Positions 1-6,303 of a stretch of DNA of 12,686 bases are shown piece after piece (the stretch's first letter is position 1; every line of letters begins with the position of its first letter). Source of the stretch: Thermoplasmata archaeon. Lineage in GTDB: Archaea > Thermoplasmatota > Thermoplasmata > Thermoplasmatales > GCA-001856825. The notes below the pieces were generated by a model, which did not search any database, had not been told where the DNA came from, and saw only the letters and a program-made list of their open reading frames with translations. The stretch lies in the NCBI GenBank assembly GCA_021831005.1, contig JAKBNO010000125.1, forward strand, positions 1-12,686, in the 5' to 3' direction. The position numbers and the translations under genes were made by a program.

Positions 1-1
1 A

Positions 2-172
2 AATGGAAAGTCGTATGGTCCGCTGAATCTTAAGGACGGAATGAATCTTTTCTTGAAGAACATCGGAATCACTTTCAGGCGGGACGAAAATACACAGAGA
101 CCCAGGATAAACAAAACGGACTCGAGGCTCGATACCGAGCAGAAAAGGGTCGGAGAATACTATTATTATTGA
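2..172 (+). CDS. Ribosome-recycling ATPase ABCE1/Rli1, C-terminal fragment
   Basis: The first 56 codons of the window, read in frame 2 and ending at a TGA, are the extreme C-terminus of ABCE1 (Rli1, RNase L inhibitor homologue). The diagnostic stretch runs MNLFLKNIGITFRRD, then RPRIN, and ends DTEQKRVGEYYYY, which is the characteristic tail following the second ABC ATPase domain. ABCE1 splits ribosomes into subunits after termination and is universal in archaea. Its iron-sulfur and both nucleotide-binding domains lie upstream of the window, so more than 500 residues are missing here because of the window edge and not because of a mutation. The gene is not obviously co-transcribed with the thiolase-like gene, since about 100 bp with its own TATA-like sequences separates them. 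Confidence 0.9.
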   Translation, partial: NGKSYGPLNLKDGMNLFLKNIGITFRRDENTQRPRINKTDSRLDTEQKRVGEYYYY

Positions 173-173
173 T

Positions 174-196
174 GGAAGAGGCATCTCTCCTATATT
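174..196 (+). terminator. Possible weak terminator after ABCE1
   Basis: Immediately after the ABCE1 stop, AGAG (177-180) can pair with CTCT (185-188), and GG (174-175) with CC (189-190), around a GCAT loop and one bulged A. An AT-rich stretch follows. The stem is short and the T-tract poor, so this is only a weak suggestion. Confidence 0.25.
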
Positions 197-232
197 TAGG
201 TGGATAAATTTATCATCAAAAATTAAAGAAAT

Positions 233-239
233 GTTATAA
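233..239 (+). promoter_or_regulatory. TATA box for the thiolase-like/DUF35 operon
   Basis: GTTATAA at 233-239 is preceded by a purine-rich BRE-like AAAGAAAT. Initiation about 25 nt downstream would begin the mRNA near 261, exactly where the AGGTGAT Shine-Dalgarno motif (261-267) starts, 3 nt before the TTG start codon. A second AT-rich candidate (GATAAATTTATC, 204-215) lies further upstream and would give a longer leader. Confidence 0.45.
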
Positions 240-270
240 GCCATCATTGTTTTGCGAAATAGGTGATTAA

Positions 271-1563
271 TTGCCAAGGAAAGTAGCAGCAGTGGCCGGT
301 GGATTGACTTATTTTTCAAAGGCGAGGAAGGACAAGACCCAGGAAGAACTTGCGGCTGAGGCTGCAAGAATGGCCTTGTTTGAAAACGACATTGATCTTG
401 CAAAAGATGATATCGATGGGACCATAGTGTCTTATTTCTCAGATCATTTTGAGGATCAGTTGCTCTTCGGATCTATAATCCAGGATTATCTGGGGTTCAA
501 CCCCAAACCTTCAGTCAGAATTGAGGGGGGAGGAGCTACAGGTGGCTTGGCTGTAAGGGATGCATATGCCCACGTTGCTTCTGGCCTATTGGACGTTGCA
601 ATGGTAATTGGATTCGAAAAGATGTCCGAGGTAAACACTGCGAAAGGGAACGAGTTCATAGCACTCGCCTCTGATACGGACTGGGACTTCCCAATTGGAG
701 GATTCTACAGTGGTTACTATGCACTGATGGCCAGGAGGCACATGGAAGAGTTCGGTACAACAGAAGAGCAAATGGCCATGGTCGCTGTGAAAAATAGAAA
801 TAACGCCCAGCACAACAAGTTTGCTCAGACAAACCCCAAGATGAATCCTTTCGCAATGAAGGATGGTGGGAAGATAACGGTGGACGATGTGTTAAAATCC
901 CCCTATGTGTCGTATCCATTGAAGAGGCTCGACATTTGTCTTATGAGTGATGGGGCAGCGGTCCTCATACTCGCGTCGGAAGAGAAGGCAAAGAAGATAA
1001 CTGACACACCAGTCTGGATCACAGGCACCGGCGCTGGAACAGATGCCATGAGGGCCGGAGATAGGCCAAGGACTGTTGCAGGAGTCCCGATGTTGCCTCA
1101 CGAGAAAAAAGAATGGTACAAGAAATTGGAATATCCGGGTGTTCATTCCTTCAGGGCTGGCAGGGAATCTGCAAGACAAGCATACAAGATGGCAAACATA
1201 ACGAATCCCCTAAAGCAGTTGGATGTCATAGAACTTCACGATGCTTATACCAGCAGTGAGATTCAGACTTATGAGGACCTGGGCCTTACAAGATATGGGC
1301 AAGGTGGTAAACTGGTGGAGGAGGGAGTAACGGCTATTGACGGAGATTTGCCTGTTAACCCATCTGGTGGGCTCATAGGAACGATGCACGCCGTGGGTGG
1401 AACTGGCGTGATGCAGGCAGTCGAAATGTTGTGGCAACTACAGGGGGTCTCCGGTAAATTCCATGGATCTGACAAGACTCAGGTCAAGAATGCGGAGAGG
1501 GGTTTGATACATTCCCACGCTGGAACTGGTACATATGTTACCGCAACTATAATGGAGAGGTGA
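271..1563 (+). CDS. SCP-x-type thiolase-fold protein lacking the nucleophilic Cys
   Basis: This 430-residue protein has the full thiolase fold of the archaeal SCP-x/acetyl-CoA acetyltransferase-like family. The recognisable signatures are GFEKMSE (114-120), SDGAAVLILA (226-235), ELHDAYTSSE (321-330) and NPSGGLIG (363-370) with H373. In true thiolases the motif VEAAC(A/G)SGG supplies the nucleophilic Cys; here it reads IEGGGATGG, so Gly88 sits at the Cys position. The HDAF or HDCF motif is HDAY, with Tyr326. The only cysteine in the chain is C223, outside any catalytic motif. Thiolysis or Claisen condensation by the usual acyl-enzyme route is therefore unlikely. The DUF35 partner lies 4 nt downstream, as in archaeal thiolase-DUF35 complexes and in bacterial Ltp2-DUF35 steroid side-chain aldolases. 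A retro-aldolase or non-catalytic scaffold role is possible but inferred. The TTG start is chosen because AGGTGAT precedes it and the family N-terminus fits. Confidence 0.85.
   Translation: MPRKVAAVAGGLTYFSKARKDKTQEELAAEAARMALFENDIDLAKDDIDGTIVSYFSDHFEDQLLFGSIIQDYLGFNPKPSVRIEGGGATGGLAVRDAYAHVASGLLDVAMVIGFEKMSEVNTAKGNEFIALASDTDWDFPIGGFYSGYYALMARRHMEEFGTTEEQMAMVAVKNRNNAQHNKFAQTNPKMNPFAMKDGGKITVDDVLKSPYVSYPLKRLDICLMSDGAAVLILASEEKAKKITDTPVWITGTGAGTDAMRAGDRPRTVAGVPMLPHEKKEWYKKLEYPGVHSFRAGRESARQAYKMANITNPLKQLDVIELHDAYTSSEIQTYEDLGLTRYGQGGKLVEEGVTAIDGDLPVNPSGGLIGTMHAVGGTGVMQAVEMLWQLQGVSGKFHGSDKTQVKNAERGLIHSHAGTGTYVTATIMER
1554..1563 (+). promoter_or_regulatory. Strong Shine-Dalgarno for the DUF35 gene
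   Basis: GGAGAGGTGA, formed by the last codons and stop of the thiolase-like gene, lies 4 nt before the DUF35 ATG at 1568. It closely matches the archaeal anti-SD and indicates coupled translation of the two partners. Confidence 0.7.
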
Positions 1564-1567
1564 AAAA

Positions 1568-2014
1568 ATGACAGAAGTTTATTCTATCGACCCGTTGATA
1601 ATAAAGACACCCTACGAAATTACATACAAACATTCGTACGGTAAGACTAGCAAATTCTTCACATCCCTTTCTTCAGGTAAGTTGATGACAACAAGGTGCG
1701 AACACTGCAAGGTCACCTTCCTGCCTCCCAGAGCAGACTGTCCAAATTGCTTGAGGGAAACCAAGTGGGTTGAAATTTCTGGAAAGGGCACGATCCATAC
1801 CTTTACGACCCTTTACTTCTCGGGTGAGAAATTCCTTAAAGATCTGCCATTCCAACTCGTTTACGTGGACTTGGAAGGCGTAGATACACTCTTTCTTACA
1901 AGGTTGAAGACAAAGGACATGAAGAAAGTCAAAGTTGGGATGAAGATCAGAATGAGGATATCGAAAGAGTTAGAATGGAGATCTTCGGATGTCTGGGCAG
2001 AACCTTATGAGTAG
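1568..2014 (+). CDS. DUF35 zinc-ribbon/OB-fold acyl-CoA-binding partner protein
   Basis: This 148-residue protein belongs to the DUF35 family, which has an N-terminal helix, a rubredoxin-like zinc ribbon and a C-terminal OB fold. The zinc ribbon is visible as CEHC (C44, C47) and CPNC (C58, C61), preceded by LSSGKLMTTRC, the usual entry into the domain. The OB fold follows from about residue 66 (WVEISGKGTIHTFT) to about 131 (VGMKIRMRI). DUF35 proteins form stable complexes with SCP-x-like thiolases. In archaea they help channel acetoacetyl-CoA to HMG-CoA synthase, and in actinobacteria they partner aldolases. The gene sits 4 nt behind the thiolase-like gene with a strong SD, so the two should be made together. 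No HMG-CoA synthase lies next to them, which argues against the mevalonate-pathway version of the complex. The family call is firm; the substrate is unknown. Confidence 0.92.
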   Translation: MTEVYSIDPLIIKTPYEITYKHSYGKTSKFFTSLSSGKLMTTRCEHCKVTFLPPRADCPNCLRETKWVEISGKGTIHTFTTLYFSGEKFLKDLPFQLVYVDLEGVDTLFLTRLKTKDMKKVKVGMKIRMRISKELEWRSSDVWAEPYE

Positions 2015-2043
2015 GTCCATAATCTATTGACTCTACTTTGGGA

Positions 2044-2092
2044 CCAGTTGGCCTGACTGGAGAGTTAGTGGTATTCTTTAATTTTTTTTTAT
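2044..2092 (+). terminator. Terminator after the DUF35 gene
   Basis: A hairpin with CCAGT (2044-2048) and ACTGG (2056-2060) is followed by a T-rich tract at 2075-2092 that includes an uninterrupted run of nine or more T. Poly-T is the main archaeal termination signal. It lies in the 123-bp gap between two convergent operons and would stop the plus-strand transcript before it runs into the dehydrogenase gene. Confidence 0.6.
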
Positions 2093-2137
2093 TAGTATGG
2101 CTAAGACAATCAATTTAGTGTGCCAATCAGCAGAGTT

Positions 2138-2974
2138 CTAGTACTTGTAAAAACCCTCTCCTGTTTTCCTTCCGAGTTTACCTGCCTCCACCATCTTTCT
2201 AAGTATTGGCGCTACCCTGAACTTTGGATCCTTAAAGGCATCGAACATAACGTCCATTATGTTAACGACTGTATCCAGTCCTATCAAGTCTCCGAGTGTT
2301 AGGGGACCCATTGGGAAGTTACCCCCTAATTTCAAAGCCTTGTCAATATCCTCCTTAGAGGCAAGACCCTCTGAGAACTCGAATGCTCCCTCGTTAACCA
2401 GCAACCCTATCACCCTTGTCGTAACGAATCCTGGAGAATCGTTGACTACAACGAACTCTTTTCCAACGCTCTTGGAGAATTCTATTGCCTTCTCAACTGA
2501 CTCTTTTGATGTCCTTACACCTTTTATCAGTTCTATCAGATTCATCAGTGGGACAGGGTTAAAGAAGTGAATACCGAGGAATCTGGAAGGGTCCTTCAGG
2601 CCTGCTCCAAGGGCAGTGATGCTTATCGAGGATGTGTTCGAGGCGATGATTGCATTTGGAGAGACTATCACCTCAATCTTCTTGAAAAATTCCACTTTCT
2701 CCTTGTAATTCTCGATAACAGCCTCTATGACAATATCACAGCCGGAGAAAGATTTCAGGTCGTCCGTGTAAACTATCCTCGACAGAATTTTCCCTCTGTC
2801 TTGGTTGACAATTTTCTTTTCTATCAACTTGTCAAGGCTCTTTCCGATCGAGACAACAGCCCTGTCGAAGAATGTCTTGCTCACGTCAGTAACTACAACA
2901 TCATGACCAGAAGTTGCAGCAAGTTGTGCTATGCCCGAGCCCATAATTCCCAATCCAGCTACTCCTACCTTCAT
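2138..2974 (-). CDS. NAD-dependent 3-hydroxyacyl-CoA (3-hydroxybutyryl-CoA) dehydrogenase
   Basis: This 278-residue, single-domain 3-hydroxyacyl-CoA dehydrogenase has full family length. It opens with the Rossmann motif GLGIMGSGIA (residues 7-16), and Asp30 at the end of the second strand favours NAD over NADP. By alignment with the human enzyme the catalytic residues are Ser115 (ASNTSS), His136 (GIHFFNPVPLM) and Glu148. The C-terminal domain carries FPMGPLTLGDLIGLD (220-234) and ends KTGEGFYKY, the classical terminus. The position of the conserved active-site Asn in PGFxxNR is Thr186 (PGFVTTR); as recalled from the family, Thr or Ser also occurs here in some bacterial 3-hydroxybutyryl-CoA dehydrogenases. 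The ATG follows the thiolase TAA directly (TAAATG), so the two are co-translated. It would oxidise 3-hydroxyacyl-CoA to the 3-ketoacyl-CoA that the neighbouring thiolase cleaves, or work in reverse. No enoyl-CoA hydratase domain is fused to it. Confidence 0.95.
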   Translation of the reverse strand: MKVGVAGLGIMGSGIAQLAATSGHDVVVTDVSKTFFDRAVVSIGKSLDKLIEKKIVNQDRGKILSRIVYTDDLKSFSGCDIVIEAVIENYKEKVEFFKKIEVIVSPNAIIASNTSSISITALGAGLKDPSRFLGIHFFNPVPLMNLIELIKGVRTSKESVEKAIEFSKSVGKEFVVVNDSPGFVTTRVIGLLVNEGAFEFSEGLASKEDIDKALKLGGNFPMGPLTLGDLIGLDTVVNIMDVMFDAFKDPKFRVAPILRKMVEAGKLGRKTGEGFYKY

Positions 2975-4135
2975 TTAGACCGCCTCGAGTGCCATGGAAT
3001 AAGCGCCGCCCCCACCGTGGCAGATGGTGGCAATTCCCCTCCCCAGCTTTAGATCTTCCAGTTCCCTCAGAAGAGTTATAGCGATTCTTGCACCAGATGC
3101 GCCCAAAGGATGACCTAACGCAATCGCACCCCCTCTGATGTTGAACTTCTTCCAGTCAATTCCGAGTCCGTCCCTAACAGCTATAGAAGCGACTGAAAAC
3201 GCCTCGTTGTGCTCGAATAGGTCGAAGTCGTCAATTCTCATTCCGATTCTCTTCAACAGGTTTTTAACAGACGGCACGGGGACATATGGGAAATCGAATG
3301 GGTCCATTGAAGTGGTGTCGAACCCGATTATTTTTGCCTTCTTTTCGAGCGAATTTTGGTTGATAAAATCTGAATTTGCTAGGACAAGAGCTGCAGCACC
3401 GTCGGTCAGTTGTGATGAGTTTCCTGGAGTAAGTACTCCATCGGGACTGAAAGACGGTTTCAATCCTGCCAGCATTTCCTTATTTGTTTCTCTTATTCCC
3501 TCGTCAATATCGAATCCCTTGATCGGGGCAATTTCTTTCTTGAAATGGCCGTTTCGAGTTGCTTCGGAAGCCCTCTTGTAACTTTCGACGGCGAAGTCAT
3601 CCGCCATCTCCCTGGTAACCTGATGGATCTTCGCCCAGTCGTCGGCTATCGCTCCCATGTGCTTGTTGTATTTGAAGTCCCAGAGACCATCTTTTATCAT
3701 AGAATCCATGACTGGCCTGGAAGCACTTATCCCCTTGTTTTCTCTTCTGAAACTTGAGTCCAGCAGGAAGGGTGCATTGCTCATACTTTCCATTCCGCCG
3801 ACAACCATTACGTCCCGCTGTCCAGCATTGATTTGATAGTACGCATTGGCAATCGAAAGCATTCCTGATGCGCAGACCATGTTTACAGTCGACCCGGAGA
3901 CTTCAACGGGTATTCCCGCAGCAATCGCTGCCTGTCTTGCCGGATCCTGACCGAGGCCCGCCTCAATCACATTCCCCATTACAACTTCTTGTACCTTGGA
4001 AGGTTGTACGCCTGCATCTAGAAGGGCAGCTTTAATCGCTGAAGTGCCCAGTTCTATTGCGCTATATCCTGCTAGTGCTCTCCCATATTTCCCTAAGGGA
4101 GTCCTCATTCCACCAATTATGAAAACGTCTACCAT
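2975..4135 (-). CDS. Acetyl-CoA C-acyltransferase (3-ketoacyl-CoA thiolase)
   Basis: This is a complete 386-residue thiolase with every catalytic element. The nucleophilic Cys88 is in VNMVCASGM, His309 in HNEAFS, His342 in ALGHPLGASG, and the acid/base Cys372 in CHGGGGA. The CoA-binding region GGMESMSNAP (113-122) is also clear. The C-terminal motif reads CHGGGG, where most homologues have C(I/V)GGG(M/Q)G, a minor deviation. It cleaves 3-ketoacyl-CoA with CoA to acetyl-CoA and a shortened acyl-CoA, or condenses two acetyl-CoA in the reverse direction. It is the first gene of a minus-strand operon whose second gene, a 3-hydroxyacyl-CoA dehydrogenase, starts at the base after its stop codon. 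The pair therefore covers adjacent reactions. A purine-rich stretch complementary to 4142-4148 lies about 7 nt before the ATG and may act as a weak SD. Confidence 0.95.
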   Translation of the reverse strand: MVDVFIIGGMRTPLGKYGRALAGYSAIELGTSAIKAALLDAGVQPSKVQEVVMGNVIEAGLGQDPARQAAIAAGIPVEVSGSTVNMVCASGMLSIANAYYQINAGQRDVMVVGGMESMSNAPFLLDSSFRRENKGISASRPVMDSMIKDGLWDFKYNKHMGAIADDWAKIHQVTREMADDFAVESYKRASEATRNGHFKKEIAPIKGFDIDEGIRETNKEMLAGLKPSFSPDGVLTPGNSSQLTDGAAALVLANSDFINQNSLEKKAKIIGFDTTSMDPFDFPYVPVPSVKNLLKRIGMRIDDFDLFEHNEAFSVASIAVRDGLGIDWKKFNIRGGAIALGHPLGASGARIAITLLRELEDLKLGRGIATICHGGGGAYSMALEAV

Positions 4136-4162
4136 TTTAGTTCCCTCTTACCGAACCGGCAA

Positions 4163-4190
4163 TATCGTTCATTTCGGGAAGTGAACGATA
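4163..4190. promoter_or_regulatory. 28-bp near-perfect dyad, candidate operator of the thiolase operon
   Basis: TATCGTTCA (4163-4171) is repeated in perfect inverted form as TGAACGATA (4182-4190). The symmetry continues inward as TTC (4173-4175) against GAA (4178-4180) around a central GG. Only the T4172/G4181 pair breaks it, so 12 of 13 pairs match. It lies 28 bp upstream of the thiolase ATG and covers the predicted minus-strand start (about 4184), where a bound repressor would block RNA polymerase. A TetR- or FadR-like acyl-CoA-responsive regulator is one plausible ligand. Alternatively the dyad folds as a hairpin in the 5' leader. The symmetry is seen directly; the role is inferred. Confidence 0.6.
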
Positions 4191-4204
4191 GTTCTCGAAA
4201 ATTG

Positions 4205-4215
4205 AAATAATAAAT
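4205..4215 (-). promoter_or_regulatory. TATA box for the thiolase/3-hydroxyacyl-CoA dehydrogenase operon
   Basis: On the minus strand the sequence reads ATTTATTATTT. Initiation about 25 nt downstream falls near 4184, inside the 28-bp dyad, leaving a leader of roughly 50 nt before the ATG at 4135. Confidence 0.5.
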
Positions 4216-4240
4216 CGCAATTGAATCGATTCGTGATTTA
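4211..4240. repeat. Inverted repeats just upstream of the thiolase-operon TATA box
   Basis: TAAATC (4211-4216) and GATTTA (4235-4240) are perfect inverted arms. Between them GAATCGATTC (4223-4232) is a perfect 10-bp palindrome, with its centre displaced by 2 bp. For the minus-strand promoter this lies at the BRE or activator position. AT-rich palindromes arise easily by chance, so the call is tentative. Confidence 0.35.
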
Positions 4241-4354
4241 CTATTCAAATAAAAGCATTTAGAGCTTCCCAAATCGACCTCCTTCTGAAGTGCTCATTTT
4301 TAATGAAAAAGTTTTGTTTCTTATACCATTTGCAACTTACGGGCGCCAACCTGA

Positions 4355-4373
4355 TTCTGTCGAATTCACAGAA
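4355..4373. repeat. Short perfect inverted repeat in the intergenic region
   Basis: TTCTGT (4355-4360) and ACAGAA (4368-4373) flank a 7-bp spacer containing GAATTC. It could be a protein-binding site, but no adjacent promoter element explains it. Confidence 0.3.
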
Positions 4374-4425
4374 CAATTTAATTCCAACAAAAATTATTAG
4401 GTTCTTTATAAAAAAGGTATTCATC

Positions 4426-4469
4426 AACGACCTTTACTGTTGAGTCGTTCCCAATATTTATTATCGGGA
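4426..4469. promoter_or_regulatory. Tandem dyads upstream of DNA ligase
   Basis: AACGAC (4426-4431) and GTCGTT (4444-4449) form a perfect inverted pair over a 12-bp spacer. Abutting it, TCCCAATA (4449-4456) and TATCGGGA (4462-4469) form a second dyad with one mismatch in eight pairs, enclosing a TATA-like core. The pair lies about 40-80 bp upstream of the ligase TATA box. It may be a regulator site or a second promoter, with no direct evidence for either. Confidence 0.35.
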
Positions 4470-4504
4470 TAGTTTGGTTGTGTATCGCAATGCAATTAGT
4501 GATG

Positions 4505-4511
4505 TTTATAA
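4505..4511 (+). promoter_or_regulatory. TATA box setting a leaderless start for DNA ligase
   Basis: TTTATAA is centred 25 nt before the GTG at 4533, the archaeal TATA-to-start distance. The more upstream in-frame GTG (4512) overlaps the end of the box and could not be on this transcript. Confidence 0.6.
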
Positions 4512-4532
4512 GTGGAAAAAGTATGCAAGCTA

Positions 4533-6302
4533 GTGAGATTCCTCGAACTTGCAGAAACACTTGATAAAATAGAAAGCACCACGAAACGTCTTGAAATTGT
4601 GGATTTGATTTCAGGGTTGCTCAAGAAGACAGAAGAAGAGGATATAAAAGAGACCGTTTTTCTTCTGCAAGGGAAAGTAGCTCCGGATTACGAAGGCATA
4701 GAGTTGGGTATTGCGGAGAAGATCGCGATAAGGGCTTTAGCTTCGTTAAGCGGATTGCGTGAGGCTGTCATAGATACCGAACTGATCAAGAAAGGAGACC
4801 TCGGAAAGATAGGAGAAGAGGTACTTAAAAAAAGAGTCAAGCGTTCTCTATTCACGGAGAGTCTCATGGTTAGAAAGGTGTACGGATCCCTTCTCAGAGT
4901 TTCGAAAGAGAGTGGAGATGGATCTCAGAATAGAAAACTCCAGATCTTACTAGACCTTCTGCACAACGCAGAGCCACTGGAGGTAAGATACATTCTGAGA
5001 ATAGTCACAGGTAAGATGAGGATAGGCGTTGCGGACATGACTATAGTCGACGCAATCGCACTGGCGTATGGTTCCAAGGAAAAGAGTGACATGGTCGAAC
5101 ACGCTTACAATATAATGCCAAACCTTCCTGAACTTGCATACAGGGCAATGGAAGGGGGTATAGACTCACTCTCCACCATCAGGATCACCCCTGGAATTCC
5201 CATAAGGTCGATGCTGGCAGAAAGACTACCCTCGCTCAGGGAGATACTTGATAGAATGGAAGGAAGGTTTGCCATTGAATACAAATACGATGGACTCCGG
5301 GTTCAAGTCCACAAGACGGGCGAAAGAGTCGAGCTATTTTCCAGGAGAATGGAACAGATAACGTCACAATTCCCTGACATTGTAAAGGAAGTGAGGGAGA
5401 ACGTGAAGGCTGAGAATGCCATTCTGGACGGAGAGGCTGTTCCCTTCAATCTCCAGACAAACGAGATGCTCCCGTTCCAGGAGATCTCGAGAAGGAGAGG
5501 AAGAAAAAACGACCTTAATGAAACCATAGAAAGGATCCCGGTCGTTCTTTTCCTTTTTGATGCGATGATGCTTAATGGAAAGAGCATGATGAATATTCCA
5601 TACGCAGAAAGAAGAGTCAAGCTTACTAATGCCATCCATGAAAACGAAAAGTTAAGAATTGCAAAGAGCAGGGTAGTGACGGATGTCGAGTCAGCGGACA
5701 AGTTTTTCAACGAGGCCCTTGAAACTGGCTGTGAGGGGATTATGGCAAAGAACATCGAGGACAAATCAATTTACAAACCTGGTGCGAGGGAATTCCTCTG
5801 GATAAAGTACAAGCGGGAATATCAGCTCGAGATGGAAGATACGGCAGATCTGGTGGTCGTTGGTGCTTTCGGTGGACAGGGGAGAAGGAGTGGCGGTTAT
5901 GGAGCTCTCCTCATGGCCGTGTACTCGAAAGAGGATGACAAGTTCAAGACGATATGCAAGCTAGGTTCGGGTTTCTCCGACGAGCAGCTCGATAACTTGC
6001 CCAGGATGTTGCAACCGTATCTGATCAAGAAGAGGGATCAGAGGGTAGAGAGCAATATCGATGCGGATTTTTGGTTCTCTCCATCGCTGATGCTGGAGGT
6101 GAAGGGGGCAGAAATTACGCTGTCACCAACGCACACTTGTTGTCAAGATATTGTGAGAAAGGGAGCAGGACTCGCAATCAGGTTTCCCCGGTTTACCGGA
6201 AAGTGGCGGACTGACAAGAGGATAGACGAAGCGACAAACGAACAAGAGATTCTTGAAATGTACCACTCCCAGCGAAAGAAGATTCTGGCTGACAATGCCT
6301 AA
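4533..6302 (+). CDS. lig: ATP-dependent DNA ligase
   Basis: This 589-residue archaeal replicative DNA ligase seals nicks through an enzyme-AMP intermediate during Okazaki-fragment joining and repair. An all-helical DNA-binding domain fills about residues 1-215, where LQGKVAPDY and TGKMRIGVAD are typical landmarks. The nucleotidyltransferase domain follows, with motif I EYKYDGLR (adenylated Lys251), ILDGEAVPF containing the conserved Glu, motif III FLFDAM, motif IV EGIMAKN and motif V WIKYKRE. The C-terminal OB fold includes GAEITLSPTHTCC and ends before residue 589. An in-frame GTG at 4512 would add seven residues (MEKVCKL). The GTG at 4533 is preferred because it sits 25 nt from a TATA box and gives the family-like start MRFLELAETLDKIESTTKRLE. 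Length and motifs indicate a functional enzyme. The gene stands alone behind its own promoter. Confidence 0.96.
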   Translation: MRFLELAETLDKIESTTKRLEIVDLISGLLKKTEEEDIKETVFLLQGKVAPDYEGIELGIAEKIAIRALASLSGLREAVIDTELIKKGDLGKIGEEVLKKRVKRSLFTESLMVRKVYGSLLRVSKESGDGSQNRKLQILLDLLHNAEPLEVRYILRIVTGKMRIGVADMTIVDAIALAYGSKEKSDMVEHAYNIMPNLPELAYRAMEGGIDSLSTIRITPGIPIRSMLAERLPSLREILDRMEGRFAIEYKYDGLRVQVHKTGERVELFSRRMEQITSQFPDIVKEVRENVKAENAILDGEAVPFNLQTNEMLPFQEISRRRGRKNDLNETIERIPVVLFLFDAMMLNGKSMMNIPYAERRVKLTNAIHENEKLRIAKSRVVTDVESADKFFNEALETGCEGIMAKNIEDKSIYKPGAREFLWIKYKREYQLEMEDTADLVVVGAFGGQGRRSGGYGALLMAVYSKEDDKFKTICKLGSGFSDEQLDNLPRMLQPYLIKKRDQRVESNIDADFWFSPSLMLEVKGAEITLSPTHTCCQDIVRKGAGLAIRFPRFTGKWRTDKRIDEATNEQEILEMYHSQRKKILADNA

Positions 6303-6303
6303 A

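Larger units (their letters stand above)
4136..4532. other. Intergenic regulatory region of about 400 bp between divergent operons
   Basis: This AT-rich stretch separates the minus-strand thiolase operon from DNA ligase. It holds no convincing gene: the two 60-codon minus-strand frames in it have no recognisable protein features, no SD, and one runs into the ligase gene. It does hold two promoters and several dyads, listed separately, plus TATA-like sequences such as CTTTATAAAAAA near 4402-4413 that could fire in either direction. No tRNA cloverleaf was found and no convincing box C/D RNA. Confidence 0.6.

Noticed and set aside
586..1475. Minus-strand open frames of 68-95 codons opposite the thiolase-like gene
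   Set aside because: They lie entirely inside a clear plus-strand gene, overlap one another, and show no family motif or SD; they are antisense shadows.
2120..3757. Plus-strand frames (60-161 codons) opposite the dehydrogenase and thiolase
   Set aside because: The longest (2567-3052) is antisense to the Rossmann and catalytic regions of the dehydrogenase and has no recognisable protein features.
4378..4440. Possible box C/D RNA on the minus strand (TTGATGA near 4421-4428)
   Set aside because: The C box lacks the expected purine start, and no paired D box (CTGA) at a suitable distance was found.
4245..4560. Two 60-codon minus-strand frames in the intergenic region
   Set aside because: Composition reflects AT-rich DNA, no SD or conserved motif is visible, and one extends into the ligase coding sequence.
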